Source: Rhodoblastus sp963703385
GTDB taxonomy: Bacteria > Pseudomonadota > Alphaproteobacteria > Rhizobiales > Beijerinckiaceae
Reading direction: 5' to 3'
DNA: 64,000 bases
Assembly: GCA_963703385.1 (NCBI GenBank)
Contig: OY969816.1
Location: 1,550,001-1,614,000, forward strand
Part shown: piece after piece, positions 56,827 through 64,000 of the stretch
Numbering within the stretch: position 1 is the first letter of the stretch
Layout: every line of letters begins with the position of its first letter
The notes under the pieces: model-generated
Told to the model about the DNA's origin: nothing
Seen by the model: the letters and a program-made list of their open reading frames with translations, nothing else
Database searches by the model: none
Program-made: the position numbers and the translations under genes

Positions 56827-58230
56827 TCACCCCCCGATCACGCTGGTGATCACCTGGCCGCCGCGGTTGATCTGGAGCCTCCAGACATAGGGGCTTTCCC
56901 CCGCCGCGCGCTGGAGATCGCGGGTGGTGTGGATTTTCTCGCCATTGAGAGCAAGCGCGATGTCGCCCTTCTGGAGGCCGACCAACGCGGCCGGGCTGTC
57001 GTCCTGAACGGCGATCACCGCGACGCCGACGCTGGCGTTGGCGAGAGAGAATTCCTCGATCGTCGCCGGCGAGATGTTGACCACGGTCGCCCCGGCGAAG
57101 GGCGACGAGCCGCCGATGGTGAGCTGGTCGCGCGGCGGGCGCTCCGGCGCGGCGACAAGTTTCAGCGGCACGGCCTCACTCTTGCCGTTGCGCAGCACCG
57201 AAAGCGAGGCGACGCCGCCGATCGGCCTGGCGCCAAGCCGATAGCCGACGCTGGCTGAATCAAAAACTTCCTTGCCGTCCACGGCGGTAATGACGTCGCC
57301 CTGCTTCAATCCGCCTTCCGCCGCCGGGCCGCGCGGATCGACATCCGCGACGAGCGCGCCGGCCTGCCGGTCGAGCCCCAGGGAATCGGCGATGTCGCGG
57401 TTGAGATTCTGCAAGGTCGCGCCGAGCCAGGGCCGGTGAACCTCCTTGCCGCCGGCAACCGCCGTGGCCAGCACGTCCTTGACCATATTGACCGGAATGG
57501 CGAAGCCGATGCCGACCGAGCCGCCCGATTGCGACACGATGGCGGCGTTGATCCCGATCAGCCGCCCATTCATGTCCACCAAAGCGCCGCCGGAATTGCC
57601 GGGATTGATCGCCGCGTCGGTCTGGATGAAGAAGCCAAAGTCGGAAATGCCGGCTTCGGTGCGCGCCAGCGCCGAAATGATGCCCTGGGTCACGGTCTGG
57701 CCGACGCCGAAGGGATCGCCGATCGCCAAAGCGAGGTCGCCCACCTGGATGGCGTCGGAATCGCCCATCTGCAGCACCGGAAAAGTCGCGCCCTTGGGGC
57801 CCTTGATGCGCAATATGGCGAGATCGCTGCGCGTATCGCGCAACAGGATGTCGGCGGGGAATTCGCGCCGGTCGGCAAGCGCCACCTTCACCTCGTTCAT
57901 GTCGGCGACGACGTGGTTGTTGGTCACGACCAGGCCGGAAGGATCGACGATCACGCCCGAGCCCAGCGACTGCGCGGTCGCCCCGCCCGGCCCCCGGCCC
58001 TCGCCGAAAAAGCGCCGGAAAATCGGATCGTCGAACAGGGGACTGCGGCGCGGCGTCCGCTCGATGCGTTGGGCATAGACATTGACCACCGCCGGCGCGG
58101 CCTTTTTGACCACCGGCGCGAAACTCAAGGTGACCTGCGTTTCCGAGGCGGGCGGCTGCCGCACCGTCTCGGCGTGGAGCGGCGTGGCGAAAAAGGCCAG
58201 AACGATGGCGGCGACAATTTTGCGGATCAT
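56827..58230 (-). CDS. DegP/DegQ-type periplasmic serine protease
   Basis: A 467-residue protein with a signal peptide (IVAAIVLAFFATPLHA). The trypsin-like domain has TNNHVVADMNE (catalytic His), DTRSDLAILRI (Asp) and NPGNSGGALVDMNG (Ser). Two PDZ domains follow (GALVADVDPRGPAAEGGLKQGD; VIAVQDDSPAALVGLQKGDI, described by position about 285-370 and 385-465). It degrades or refolds misfolded envelope proteins. AGGAG lies five bases before the ATG. Confidence 0.93.
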   Translation of the reverse strand: MIRKIVAAIVLAFFATPLHAETVRQPPASETQVTLSFAPVVKKAAPAVVNVYAQRIERTPRRSPLFDDPIFRRFFGEGRGPGGATAQSLGSGVIVDPSGLVVTNNHVVADMNEVKVALADRREFPADILLRDTRSDLAILRIKGPKGATFPVLQMGDSDAIQVGDLALAIGDPFGVGQTVTQGIISALARTEAGISDFGFFIQTDAAINPGNSGGALVDMNGRLIGINAAIVSQSGGSVGIGFAIPVNMVKDVLATAVAGGKEVHRPWLGATLQNLNRDIADSLGLDRQAGALVADVDPRGPAAEGGLKQGDVITAVDGKEVFDSASVGYRLGARPIGGVASLSVLRNGKSEAVPLKLVAAPERPPRDQLTIGGSSPFAGATVVNISPATIEEFSLANASVGVAVIAVQDDSPAALVGLQKGDIALALNGEKIHTTRDLQRAAGESPYVWRLQINRGGQVITSVIGG

Positions 58231-58323
58231 GCAACTCCTCATGGCTTGGGTCGAATATAGGAGTCGCCGCGCGGCGGAAAAAGGGAGCGCGGCGGCGCAG
58301 CCGCTTTGTCCTCTTGCTCCTGT

Positions 58324-58355
58324 TGTGTAGACATGATTATATTCTTGTCTACACA
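58324..58355. promoter_or_regulatory. perfect inverted-repeat operator upstream of vapBC
   Basis: TGTGTAGACA (58324-58333) and TGTCTACACA (58346-58355) form an exact 10-bp inverted repeat, with partial pairing continuing outwards. It lies 12 bp before the vapB start. Such sites bind VapB-VapC complexes for autorepression. Confidence 0.8.
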
Positions 58356-58367
58356 GCAGGAGCGCAT

Positions 58368-58604
58368 ATGCCTCTTAATATCAGGGACCCGGAGGTGGAC
58401 CGGCTCGCCGCCCAGGTCGCGGCGCTGAAAAAGACCACCAAGACACAGGCCGTGAAAGACGCGCTCAAGAGCGAACTGGAGCGCGCGCGCAGAAAGCCGC
58501 CGCTTGGTGAAAGGCTGAAACCTTTGCTTGATGAGATCGCCCGCTATCCAGATAGCGGCGTGACAATCGATAAAGCGTTTTTCGATGAATTGAGCGGTGA
58601 ATGA
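58368..58604 (+). CDS. vapB: VapB-type antitoxin (PSK transcription-factor family)
   Basis: A 78-residue protein. MPLNIRDPEVDRLAAQVAAL is the start of the VapB/Rv0623-like DNA-binding fold, KTQAVKDALKSELERAR follows, and the C-terminal GVTIDKAFFDELSGE should wrap the toxin. It overlaps vapC by 4 bp. The operator immediately upstream supports autoregulation. Confidence 0.92.
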   Translation: MPLNIRDPEVDRLAAQVAALKKTTKTQAVKDALKSELERARRKPPLGERLKPLLDEIARYPDSGVTIDKAFFDELSGE

Positions 58605-59020
58605 GATTTATCGACGCCTCCGCCATGGTCGCGATCCTGTTGCGCGAAGCCGAGGCCGAGCAAATGATGCTGGCTCTCCAAGACGACGCCGACCCGTTCA
58701 CTAACGTCATTGCGATCTGGGAAGCTGCGGTGGCTCTCCATCGCAAGAAGAGCATGGCAATGCCGGTCGCCGAGGCGCGTCTTGGCGAATTCGTCGCAAC
58801 AGCCGGGATCGAGGTTTTGCCAGTGACGCCTCGCGACCTCCGCCTCGCGCTGGACGCCTTCGCAGCCTATGGCCGCCACCGCTATCCCGACCCCGCCGAC
58901 CGCAACAAGGGCCTCAATCTGGCCGACTGCTTTGATTACGCCAGCGCCAAATCTCGGCGCGCTGCGATTTTGACGACCGACGAGGGCTTCGCGGCGACGG
59001 ATTTGGCCACAGGCGCCTAA
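58601..59020 (+). CDS. vapC: VapC-type PIN-domain ribonuclease toxin
   Basis: A 139-residue PIN-domain protein. The acidic catalytic set is Asp5 (FIDASAMV), Glu41 (IWEAAVAL), Asp109 (NLADCFDYA) and Asp127 (TTDEGF). VapC toxins cleave tRNA or rRNA when not bound by VapB. All key residues are present, so the toxin looks functional. The TAA stop overlaps the stop of the convergent P450 gene. Confidence 0.93.
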   Translation: MRFIDASAMVAILLREAEAEQMMLALQDDADPFTNVIAIWEAAVALHRKKSMAMPVAEARLGEFVATAGIEVLPVTPRDLRLALDAFAAYGRHRYPDPADRNKGLNLADCFDYASAKSRRAAILTTDEGFAATDLATGA

Positions 59021-60390
59021 ACCCGCCCCAGCCGGAACATCGGCTCGCGGCTCGGGCGGATCGTCACCGCGCCGACCGGCAGGACCGGCCTTTTGTCCGC
59101 GAGCGATATCGCAAAGCGCGACAGGAAATGGCCGAGCACGATCTGCGCCTCGGCCAGCGCGAATCCGGCGCCGATGCAGATGCGGGGGCCGGCGCCAAAG
59201 GGCATGAAGGGCGGGCCGGAACTCCAGGGCGCAAGTTTTGCCGCGAAACGCTCCGGCATGAAGGATTCGGGATGGTCCCAAAAGCGGCGATGGCGGTGGA
59301 TGATCCAGGGGGAAAACCAGAGCTGCGTTCCCGGCCAGACCTTCTGGCCGCACACGACGTCTTCCCCGATCGCCTCGCGCAGCACATGGGGCGCCGGCGG
59401 ATAGAGCCGCAAGGCCTCGAACATCGCGCAGCGCAGGCGGGGCCAAAGGCTCAAGTCGTCGAGGCTTTGCACGCGCTCGGGCGGAAAGGCCGCGAGTTCG
59501 GCGCGAATCCGGCCCTGCTCGGCCGGGTCGAGCGCAAGCAGATAGCACAGCCAGAACATCAGCCGCGCCGTGGTCTCGAAACCCGCCACCAGCATGGTCG
59601 CGCATTGGTCGCGGATTTCCTCGGTCGAAAGCCCGGCGCCGGTTTCGGACTCGCGCACGGCCAGCAGAAGGTCGAGCAGGTCGCGGCCCGCGCCCTCCTT
59701 CGCGGTCGAGCGCCGCGCGGCGATCAAGCCGTCGATCGCCGCGCGCCATCGCGCCTGGAATTTTTTGCGCTGGCGCAGGAAGAAGGGAAAGCTCTCCTCC
59801 TCCCGCGCGAAAATGTCGAAAACGTCGGGCCGCCCGACGCCTTCGAGATAAAAACGCGCCAGCGCGCCCAGTTTCTCGCGGCGGTCGGCTTCAGGCAGCG
59901 AAAACAAGGCCCGGAACACGGCCTCCAGCGCCGCGTCCTGGAAGTCCCGCGACAGATTGCTTGTTTCGGCGCCGCCGAGCCGGCGCAGCAGATGCTCCGC
60001 CGCCGCATGGAAATGGGGAGTCAGCAGGCCGACGCTCGCCGGCGTGAACAAAGGCGAGAGAATCTTGCGCTGGCGGCGCCAGTCGGCGCCCTCGGCCAGG
60101 AAAACCCCAAAACCGCCAATCGGGCGCAAGGCCCGCGCGGCCATCGCCGGGCGGCGATAGTTTACCGCCGCCTCGTTCAGCACATGCCGCGCGCCGGCGG
60201 GGTCGCTGACCACCAGAATATCGGCGCCGAAAAAGCGCGAGCGCCAGACCGGCTCTTCAAACGCCTGAAGAGGCCAGGTCGAAAGATTGTTGCGCACGCC
60301 CATCCACAGCGCCACCAAAGGCGGCAGGCGCCTCGGGTGGACCGGAAGGGTCGGGGGAACCAGCGGCTCGGCTCGGGACATGGCGGACAT
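59017..60390 (-). CDS. cytochrome P450
   Basis: A 457-residue soluble P450. I-helix VAGFETTARL (oxygen activation), K-helix EALRLYPP (ExxR) and heme-binding FGAGPRICIG (Cys ligand). Residues 1-60 contain the Pro-rich entry typical of CYP families but no membrane anchor. No ferredoxin or reductase gene is adjacent, so redox partners must come from elsewhere. The substrate is unknown. The ATG at 60390 is used. 60381 is also possible. Confidence 0.93.
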   Translation of the reverse strand: MSAMSRAEPLVPPTLPVHPRRLPPLVALWMGVRNNLSTWPLQAFEEPVWRSRFFGADILVVSDPAGARHVLNEAAVNYRRPAMAARALRPIGGFGVFLAEGADWRRQRKILSPLFTPASVGLLTPHFHAAAEHLLRRLGGAETSNLSRDFQDAALEAVFRALFSLPEADRREKLGALARFYLEGVGRPDVFDIFAREEESFPFFLRQRKKFQARWRAAIDGLIAARRSTAKEGAGRDLLDLLLAVRESETGAGLSTEEIRDQCATMLVAGFETTARLMFWLCYLLALDPAEQGRIRAELAAFPPERVQSLDDLSLWPRLRCAMFEALRLYPPAPHVLREAIGEDVVCGQKVWPGTQLWFSPWIIHRHRRFWDHPESFMPERFAAKLAPWSSGPPFMPFGAGPRICIGAGFALAEAQIVLGHFLSRFAISLADKRPVLPVGAVTIRPSREPMFRLGRV

Positions 60391-60440
60391 CTTGCGCAAT
60401 TCACCCTTGTCGCGGCGTCGGCCGGCGGCGACAATAGACC

Positions 60441-61121
60441 ATGCGCTCGCCGCCGCCCAAGCCTGAACCGATCACGCCGCACATTCTGATGCGCGCCTAT
60501 GCCGCCGGCCTGTTTCCGATGGCCGAGGACGCGGAGGCCGAATATCTGCACTGGTTCGACCCGCGCGAGCGCGGGATTTTTCCGCTTGAGCGCCTGATGG
60601 TCTCGAAAAGCCTCGCCAAGGCGATAAAAACGCAAAAATTCGACATACGGGTCGACACTAGTTTCGACGCCGTGCTCGCAGGCTGCGCCGAGAGCCGGCC
60701 GGGGCGCGAAAAGACCTGGATCAACAACACCATCGCCGCCCTGTTCCGCGAATTGTTCACAATGGGCTTCGTCCACACCGTCGAGGCCTGGCGCGACGAC
60801 CAACTGGCTGGCGGGCTTTACGGCCTGGCGCTGGGAGGCGCTTTTTTCGGCGAGAGCATGTTTCACCGCGCCACCGACGCCTCGAAGATCTGCCTGACCT
60901 ATCTCGTGGCGCGCCTGCGCGTTGGCGGCTTTTCCCTGCTCGACGCGCAATTCGTCACGCCGCATCTCGAACGCCTCGGCGCCATTGAAATCACCCGCGC
61001 CGAATACCGCCGCAGGCTCGATGCGGCGCTGGCGATCGAGGGCGATTTTCACGCCCTCGACGCCAAGGCCGCGCCCGAGACGGTTCTGGCCCTCGCGCGT
61101 GGAGAATCGCGCGGAGGCTAA
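60441..61121 (+). CDS. aat: leucyl/phenylalanyl-tRNA--protein transferase
   Basis: A 226-residue enzyme of the N-end rule pathway. RAYAAGLFPMAE, WFDPRERGIFPLE, TWINNTI, HTVEAWRDDQLAGGLYGLALGGAFFGESMF and LLDAQFVTPHLE are the family core (long motif given in parts by position about 115-145). It adds Leu or Phe to basic N-termini, marking proteins for ClpAP. Divergent from the P450 gene. Confidence 0.94.
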   Translation: MRSPPPKPEPITPHILMRAYAAGLFPMAEDAEAEYLHWFDPRERGIFPLERLMVSKSLAKAIKTQKFDIRVDTSFDAVLAGCAESRPGREKTWINNTIAALFRELFTMGFVHTVEAWRDDQLAGGLYGLALGGAFFGESMFHRATDASKICLTYLVARLRVGGFSLLDAQFVTPHLERLGAIEITRAEYRRRLDAALAIEGDFHALDAKAAPETVLALARGESRGG

Positions 61122-61129
61122 CGCCTGCC

Positions 61130-62116
61130 TCAATGCATGAAGGGCAGGTTTTTCAGGAGATTCTGCGGGCCGGAGGGCTGCGGCGCCGGCTGCGGCGCGG
61201 GCGCGGGAATCTCGGCCGGAGGAACCGGCGCAGTCGCAGGGATGTCGGCCGGCGGAACCGGCGCGGCGTCGGGATTTGGCGGCGGCTGGCGCTTGTGCTT
61301 CGGACGCCGCCCATGCGCCGGCGGCGCGATGGGCTCGCCTTCGGGCTGCATGCCCGGCGCCGGCCCGACCTCGACCGGCGGGCCGAAGCTGTTGTCCGGG
61401 TTCTCGAGCTGCTGCGCCGGCGCGGCCTTGCGTTTTCCGCGCGCGCCTGGCGCGGGGGCCGGCGGAAGGGGCGCTTGGGTCTCGGGCGCTTGGGTCTCGG
61501 GCGACTCCATCCCGGGCGATTGCTCGTCGGGCGCCTGCGCGCCGGGGTTCTGAAGTTCGGGCAAATCGACGTCGGGCGGGCTTGGCGGCAAGCTTTCCAT
61601 CGACGGCTCGACCGGCTCCTGCGGCTTGATGGTGCGGCTCGCCTTGCCGGCGGGCGCTCCCTGCGCCGGTTCGGGCGCGGCGTTGGGCGGCGGCGCGCGA
61701 TTGACCTCGGGCGCGGCGTTCGCCGGCGAGGCTGTGACCTCCTTGCCGCCGACGCAATCCTTCAGCCAGACGTCGAAGACCGGATGTTCCACGCCGTGGA
61801 GGCCGGGGCTCGCCGCGAACATCCAGCCGGAAAAAATCCGCTTCATCTTGCCGTTTTCGACATCGTCGACCTGGACGAAGCCGTCTGTCAGCGGAGCCTC
61901 GGTCTGAGGACGGGTGAGGCAGACGCGGGGCGTGACCTGCAACGTGCCGAATTGCACCGTCTCGTCGATGGTGACGTCGAAAGTGGTGATGCGGCCGGTG
62001 ATCTTGTCGATGCCGGCGAAAATCGCGGTCGGATTGCGGATCTCGTCGGCGCGCGCCGGCGCCGCCAGCGCGCCCACGGCCGCCAGGACCGGGATGAAGG
62101 AGCGGAAAAGCCTCAT
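61130..62116 (-). CDS. DUF2155 protein with long Pro-rich C-terminus
   Basis: A 328-residue exported protein. After a signal peptide (FIPVLAAVGALAAPARA) comes the DUF2155 domain (about 25-120; FAGIDKITGRITTFDV, MFSGWMF-like SGWMFAASPGLHGVEHP, VFDVWLKDC), conserved in alphaproteobacteria and often beside the NDUFA12 homologue as here. The remaining 190 residues are Pro/Ala/Glu-rich and repetitive, probably disordered. Function unknown; an envelope role is inferred. Confidence 0.85.
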   Translation of the reverse strand: MRLFRSFIPVLAAVGALAAPARADEIRNPTAIFAGIDKITGRITTFDVTIDETVQFGTLQVTPRVCLTRPQTEAPLTDGFVQVDDVENGKMKRIFSGWMFAASPGLHGVEHPVFDVWLKDCVGGKEVTASPANAAPEVNRAPPPNAAPEPAQGAPAGKASRTIKPQEPVEPSMESLPPSPPDVDLPELQNPGAQAPDEQSPGMESPETQAPETQAPLPPAPAPGARGKRKAAPAQQLENPDNSFGPPVEVGPAPGMQPEGEPIAPPAHGRRPKHKRQPPPNPDAAPVPPADIPATAPVPPAEIPAPAPQPAPQPSGPQNLLKNLPFMH

Positions 62117-62158
62117 GTCGCGATCGAACCCCGGCGCCAGCGCGTCACAACCCGCGCG

Positions 62159-62566
62159 TCACGCTTCGGGCGACCAGGCCTGATAATCCCCCGTGGCTTG
62201 GGGGCGAATTCCGGAGGCGAGGGTCGAACCCTGCGGACGCCAGGCGTTGGGCGTGCCGGTCTGGTTGGGGACATAGGGCTTTTCCCATTCGCGCGGCTGG
62301 TAATCCGTCTCGGTGGGGAGTTCGTCGGTCATATGGTGGAGCCAGCCATACCAGCCGGGCGGCACCTTGGAGCCCTCGCTTTCGCCGTTGAAGATCACCC
62401 AGCGGCGGTTGAACCCGAGCGCCTTGTCGATCTCGCCATTGCGGAAGCGGTAATAGATATTGCCGAACTGGTCCTCGCCGACGCGCTCGCCATAAAGCCA
62501 GGTGTGGAGCCGGGTGTTGAGCGTCTGCCCGTTCCACCAGGTGAGAAATTGAACGAGCCATTTCAT
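62159..62566 (-). CDS. NADH:ubiquinone oxidoreductase NDUFA12-family subunit
   Basis: A 135-residue protein. FGNIYYRFRNGEIDK, RWVIFNGESEGSKVPPGWYGWLHH and PREWEKPYVPN are the NDUFA12/B17.2 signature (middle motif spread over about residues 55-78). It is a supernumerary complex I subunit present in alphaproteobacteria and mitochondria. The start at 62566 gives MKWLVQFLTWWNGQTLN, the usual N-terminus. It precedes DUF2155 on the same strand. Confidence 0.92.
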   Translation of the reverse strand: MKWLVQFLTWWNGQTLNTRLHTWLYGERVGEDQFGNIYYRFRNGEIDKALGFNRRWVIFNGESEGSKVPPGWYGWLHHMTDELPTETDYQPREWEKPYVPNQTGTPNAWRPQGSTLASGIRPQATGDYQAWSPEA

Positions 62567-62707
62567 CGCGTTGATCCCGTTTTCGCCCCGCCGACCACAA
62601 GTCGCGCGGAATATGGCCGCGTCGCGACCTTCTGTCCAGTCGTTCCTTGTTCTATCGTGGCGCCGCGCCGAGGCCGGACGCCGTTTCCGGCCCGATGGAG
62701 AATCTAA

Positions 62708-63064
62708 ATGGTCGCCGCTTTCGCCGGCATACTGGCCTGCCAATTGGCTGGGGAATTCCTCGTCCACGCCTTCGCCCTTCCCCTGCCCGGCCCGGTGCTC
62801 GGCATGTTCCTGCTGTTCGCCATCCTCGTGGTGCGCGGCGGCAAGCGCGCGGGCGCCGTTCCGGCAAAGCTCGGCGGCGCCGCCGACGGCCTGCTCGGCC
62901 ATCTCTCCCTGCTGTTCGTGCCGGCCTCGGTCGGGCTGATGCGCTATCTCGACGCCCTCGCCGCCAACGCCATGACCGTGATTGTCGCGGTCGCCCTCTC
63001 CACCGCCCTCGCCCAGGCCGCGACCGCCGTCACCTTCCGCCTGCTCGCGCGGAGCAAGCCATGA
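62708..63064 (+). CDS. CidA/LrgA-family holin-like protein
   Basis: A 118-residue four-helix membrane protein. LPLPGPVLGMFLLF is the CidA/LrgA hallmark, followed by GLLGHLSLLFVPASVGLM. The family modulates murein hydrolase export, overflow metabolite transport or programmed lysis. It overlaps lrgB by 4 bp. Confidence 0.88.
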   Translation: MVAAFAGILACQLAGEFLVHAFALPLPGPVLGMFLLFAILVVRGGKRAGAVPAKLGGAADGLLGHLSLLFVPASVGLMRYLDALAANAMTVIVAVALSTALAQAATAVTFRLLARSKP

Positions 63065-63795
63065 TCCCCACGCTGCTCAAGCCCCACCCCGAAGTCTGGG
63101 TCTATCTCGCCGCCAGCCCGCTGTCCTGGCTGACGCTGACTCTCGTGGCTTACCTCGTCGCCGACCGGATCTCGATCGCCTGCAACCGCCACCCGGCGGC
63201 CAATCTCGTCGCCATGGCGGCGATTTTCATCATCCTGGCGCTGAAAGCGACCGGGACCAGCTACGAAACCTATTTCGCCGGCGCCCAGTTCATCCATTTC
63301 CTGCTCGGCCCGGCGACCGTCGCCCTCGCCGTGCCGCTCTACCGCAATCTCGAGCGGGTGCGGGCCACGGCCTGGCCGATCGCGGCCGCGCTCTGCGTCG
63401 GCTCGCTGGTCGCCATCGCGAGCGCGGTGGGAATCGCCAGGCTTCTCGGCGCGCCGCATGAAATCGTGGCGTCGCTGGCGCCGAAATCGGTGACCTCGCC
63501 CATCGCCATGGGGCTTTCCGAAAAACTCGGCGGCGCGCCTTTCCTCACCGCCGCCCTGGTGATCGCGACCGGCGTGTTCGGCGCCATCATCCTCACGCCC
63601 CTGATGCGCGCGCTGCGAATCACCGATCCGGCCGCCGTCGGCATGGCGGCAGGGCTCGCCTCGCATGGCGTCGGCGCCGCCCGCGCCTTCCAGATTGATT
63701 CGACCGCGGGGGCTTTCGCGGGGATCGCCATGGGCCTCAACGGCGCCCTCACCAGCATAATTCTTCCGCTTCTCAGACCCTTGCTCGGATTGTGA
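63061..63795 (+). CDS. LrgB/CidB-family membrane protein
   Basis: A 244-residue protein with about seven helices. FLLGPATVALAVPLY, LAPKSVTSPIAM and ASHGVGAARAFQID are the diagnostic LrgB motifs. It works with the upstream CidA/LrgA protein, probably as a transporter or antiholin pair. Start ATG at 63061 overlaps the cidA stop. Confidence 0.92.
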   Translation: MIPTLLKPHPEVWVYLAASPLSWLTLTLVAYLVADRISIACNRHPAANLVAMAAIFIILALKATGTSYETYFAGAQFIHFLLGPATVALAVPLYRNLERVRATAWPIAAALCVGSLVAIASAVGIARLLGAPHEIVASLAPKSVTSPIAMGLSEKLGGAPFLTAALVIATGVFGAIILTPLMRALRITDPAAVGMAAGLASHGVGAARAFQIDSTAGAFAGIAMGLNGALTSIILPLLRPLLGL

Positions 63796-64000
63796 ATGGG
63801 GCGAATTTGTGGCTGCGCCAAGGCGCGGGCGATTGCAAATTCTTTCTTAAGATTCGGTTGAAATTGTCCCCGTAATCCTCAAATTGTAGTGGTTGAGTGG
63901 AAAAGCGACGCAATATCTTGACGTCTGTCACGAGCTGGATTTAACTCAAGACATCCCGGCGCCGTCGCCGGCCGCCTCGACGTTCAGGGTTTTAGCCCGA
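63796..64000. other. terminal 205 bp, no gene seen
   Basis: Moderately AT-rich sequence after lrgB; probably the promoter region of a gene beyond the window. No terminator hairpin or RNA gene was recognised. Confidence 0.35.

Overview
The window is GC-rich, gene-dense DNA from an alphaproteobacterium, most probably of the Hyphomicrobiales (Rhizobiales). The evidence is a giant GPR-like polar-growth coiled-coil protein, an mprF(lpiA)-acvB pair, neighbouring DUF2155 and NDUFA12-type genes, an rpoZ-rsh-pdxJ-acpS string and a malic enzyme with a phosphotransacetylase tail. The genus cannot be fixed from sequence alone. No rRNA, tRNA or CRISPR array was seen.

Layout. 1-8.5 kb is a redox island: a Tll0287-like haem protein, an octahaem tetrathionate-reductase-family cytochrome with a cytochrome b partner, a DsbA-like oxidoreductase, Mrp/ApbC, a complete DsrA without DsrB, DUF971 and a DUF2189 membrane protein behind a perfect FNR/FixK box. 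8.6-11.4 kb holds map, radC, a pcaD-like lactonase and an Hpt protein. 11.7-18.5 kb is one giant repeat-rich coiled-coil gene. 18.5-22.3 kb is an Mla-type lipid ABC transporter operon. 22.3-29 kb has a dipeptide epimerase, then a foreign patch (DUF4238 gene cut by an IS4-family element), then membrane proteins including a PAP2 phosphatase and a TDT transporter. 29-35 kb covers envelope lipids: dgkA, mprF-acvB and a cupin regulator. 36-41 kb is a large autotransporter with 71-residue repeats. 41-49 kb has a DMT exporter, an LpxH-like phosphoesterase, a rhodanese, a periplasmic protein and maeB. 47.9-50.5 kb encodes a NarL-type two-component pair. 50.6-54.8 kb is the acpS, pdxJ, rsh, rpoZ block. 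54.9-63.8 kb holds anmK, a Nu-class GST, a DegP protease, vapBC, a P450, aat, DUF2155, NDUFA12 and cidA-lrgB.

Two things stand out. First, an intact reverse-type dsrA sits without dsrB among Fe-S carrier and multihaem genes. Second, about five copies of a roughly 104-bp two-hairpin repeat, plus a 268-bp MITE-like element, are bounded by TA/CTAG and sit so tightly against genes that their edges form or closely abut stop codons. Five conserved genes (pcaD, GPR-like, mlaD, acvB, autotransporter) each carry one apparent frameshift. That density suggests sequence or assembly indels rather than five real gene losses.
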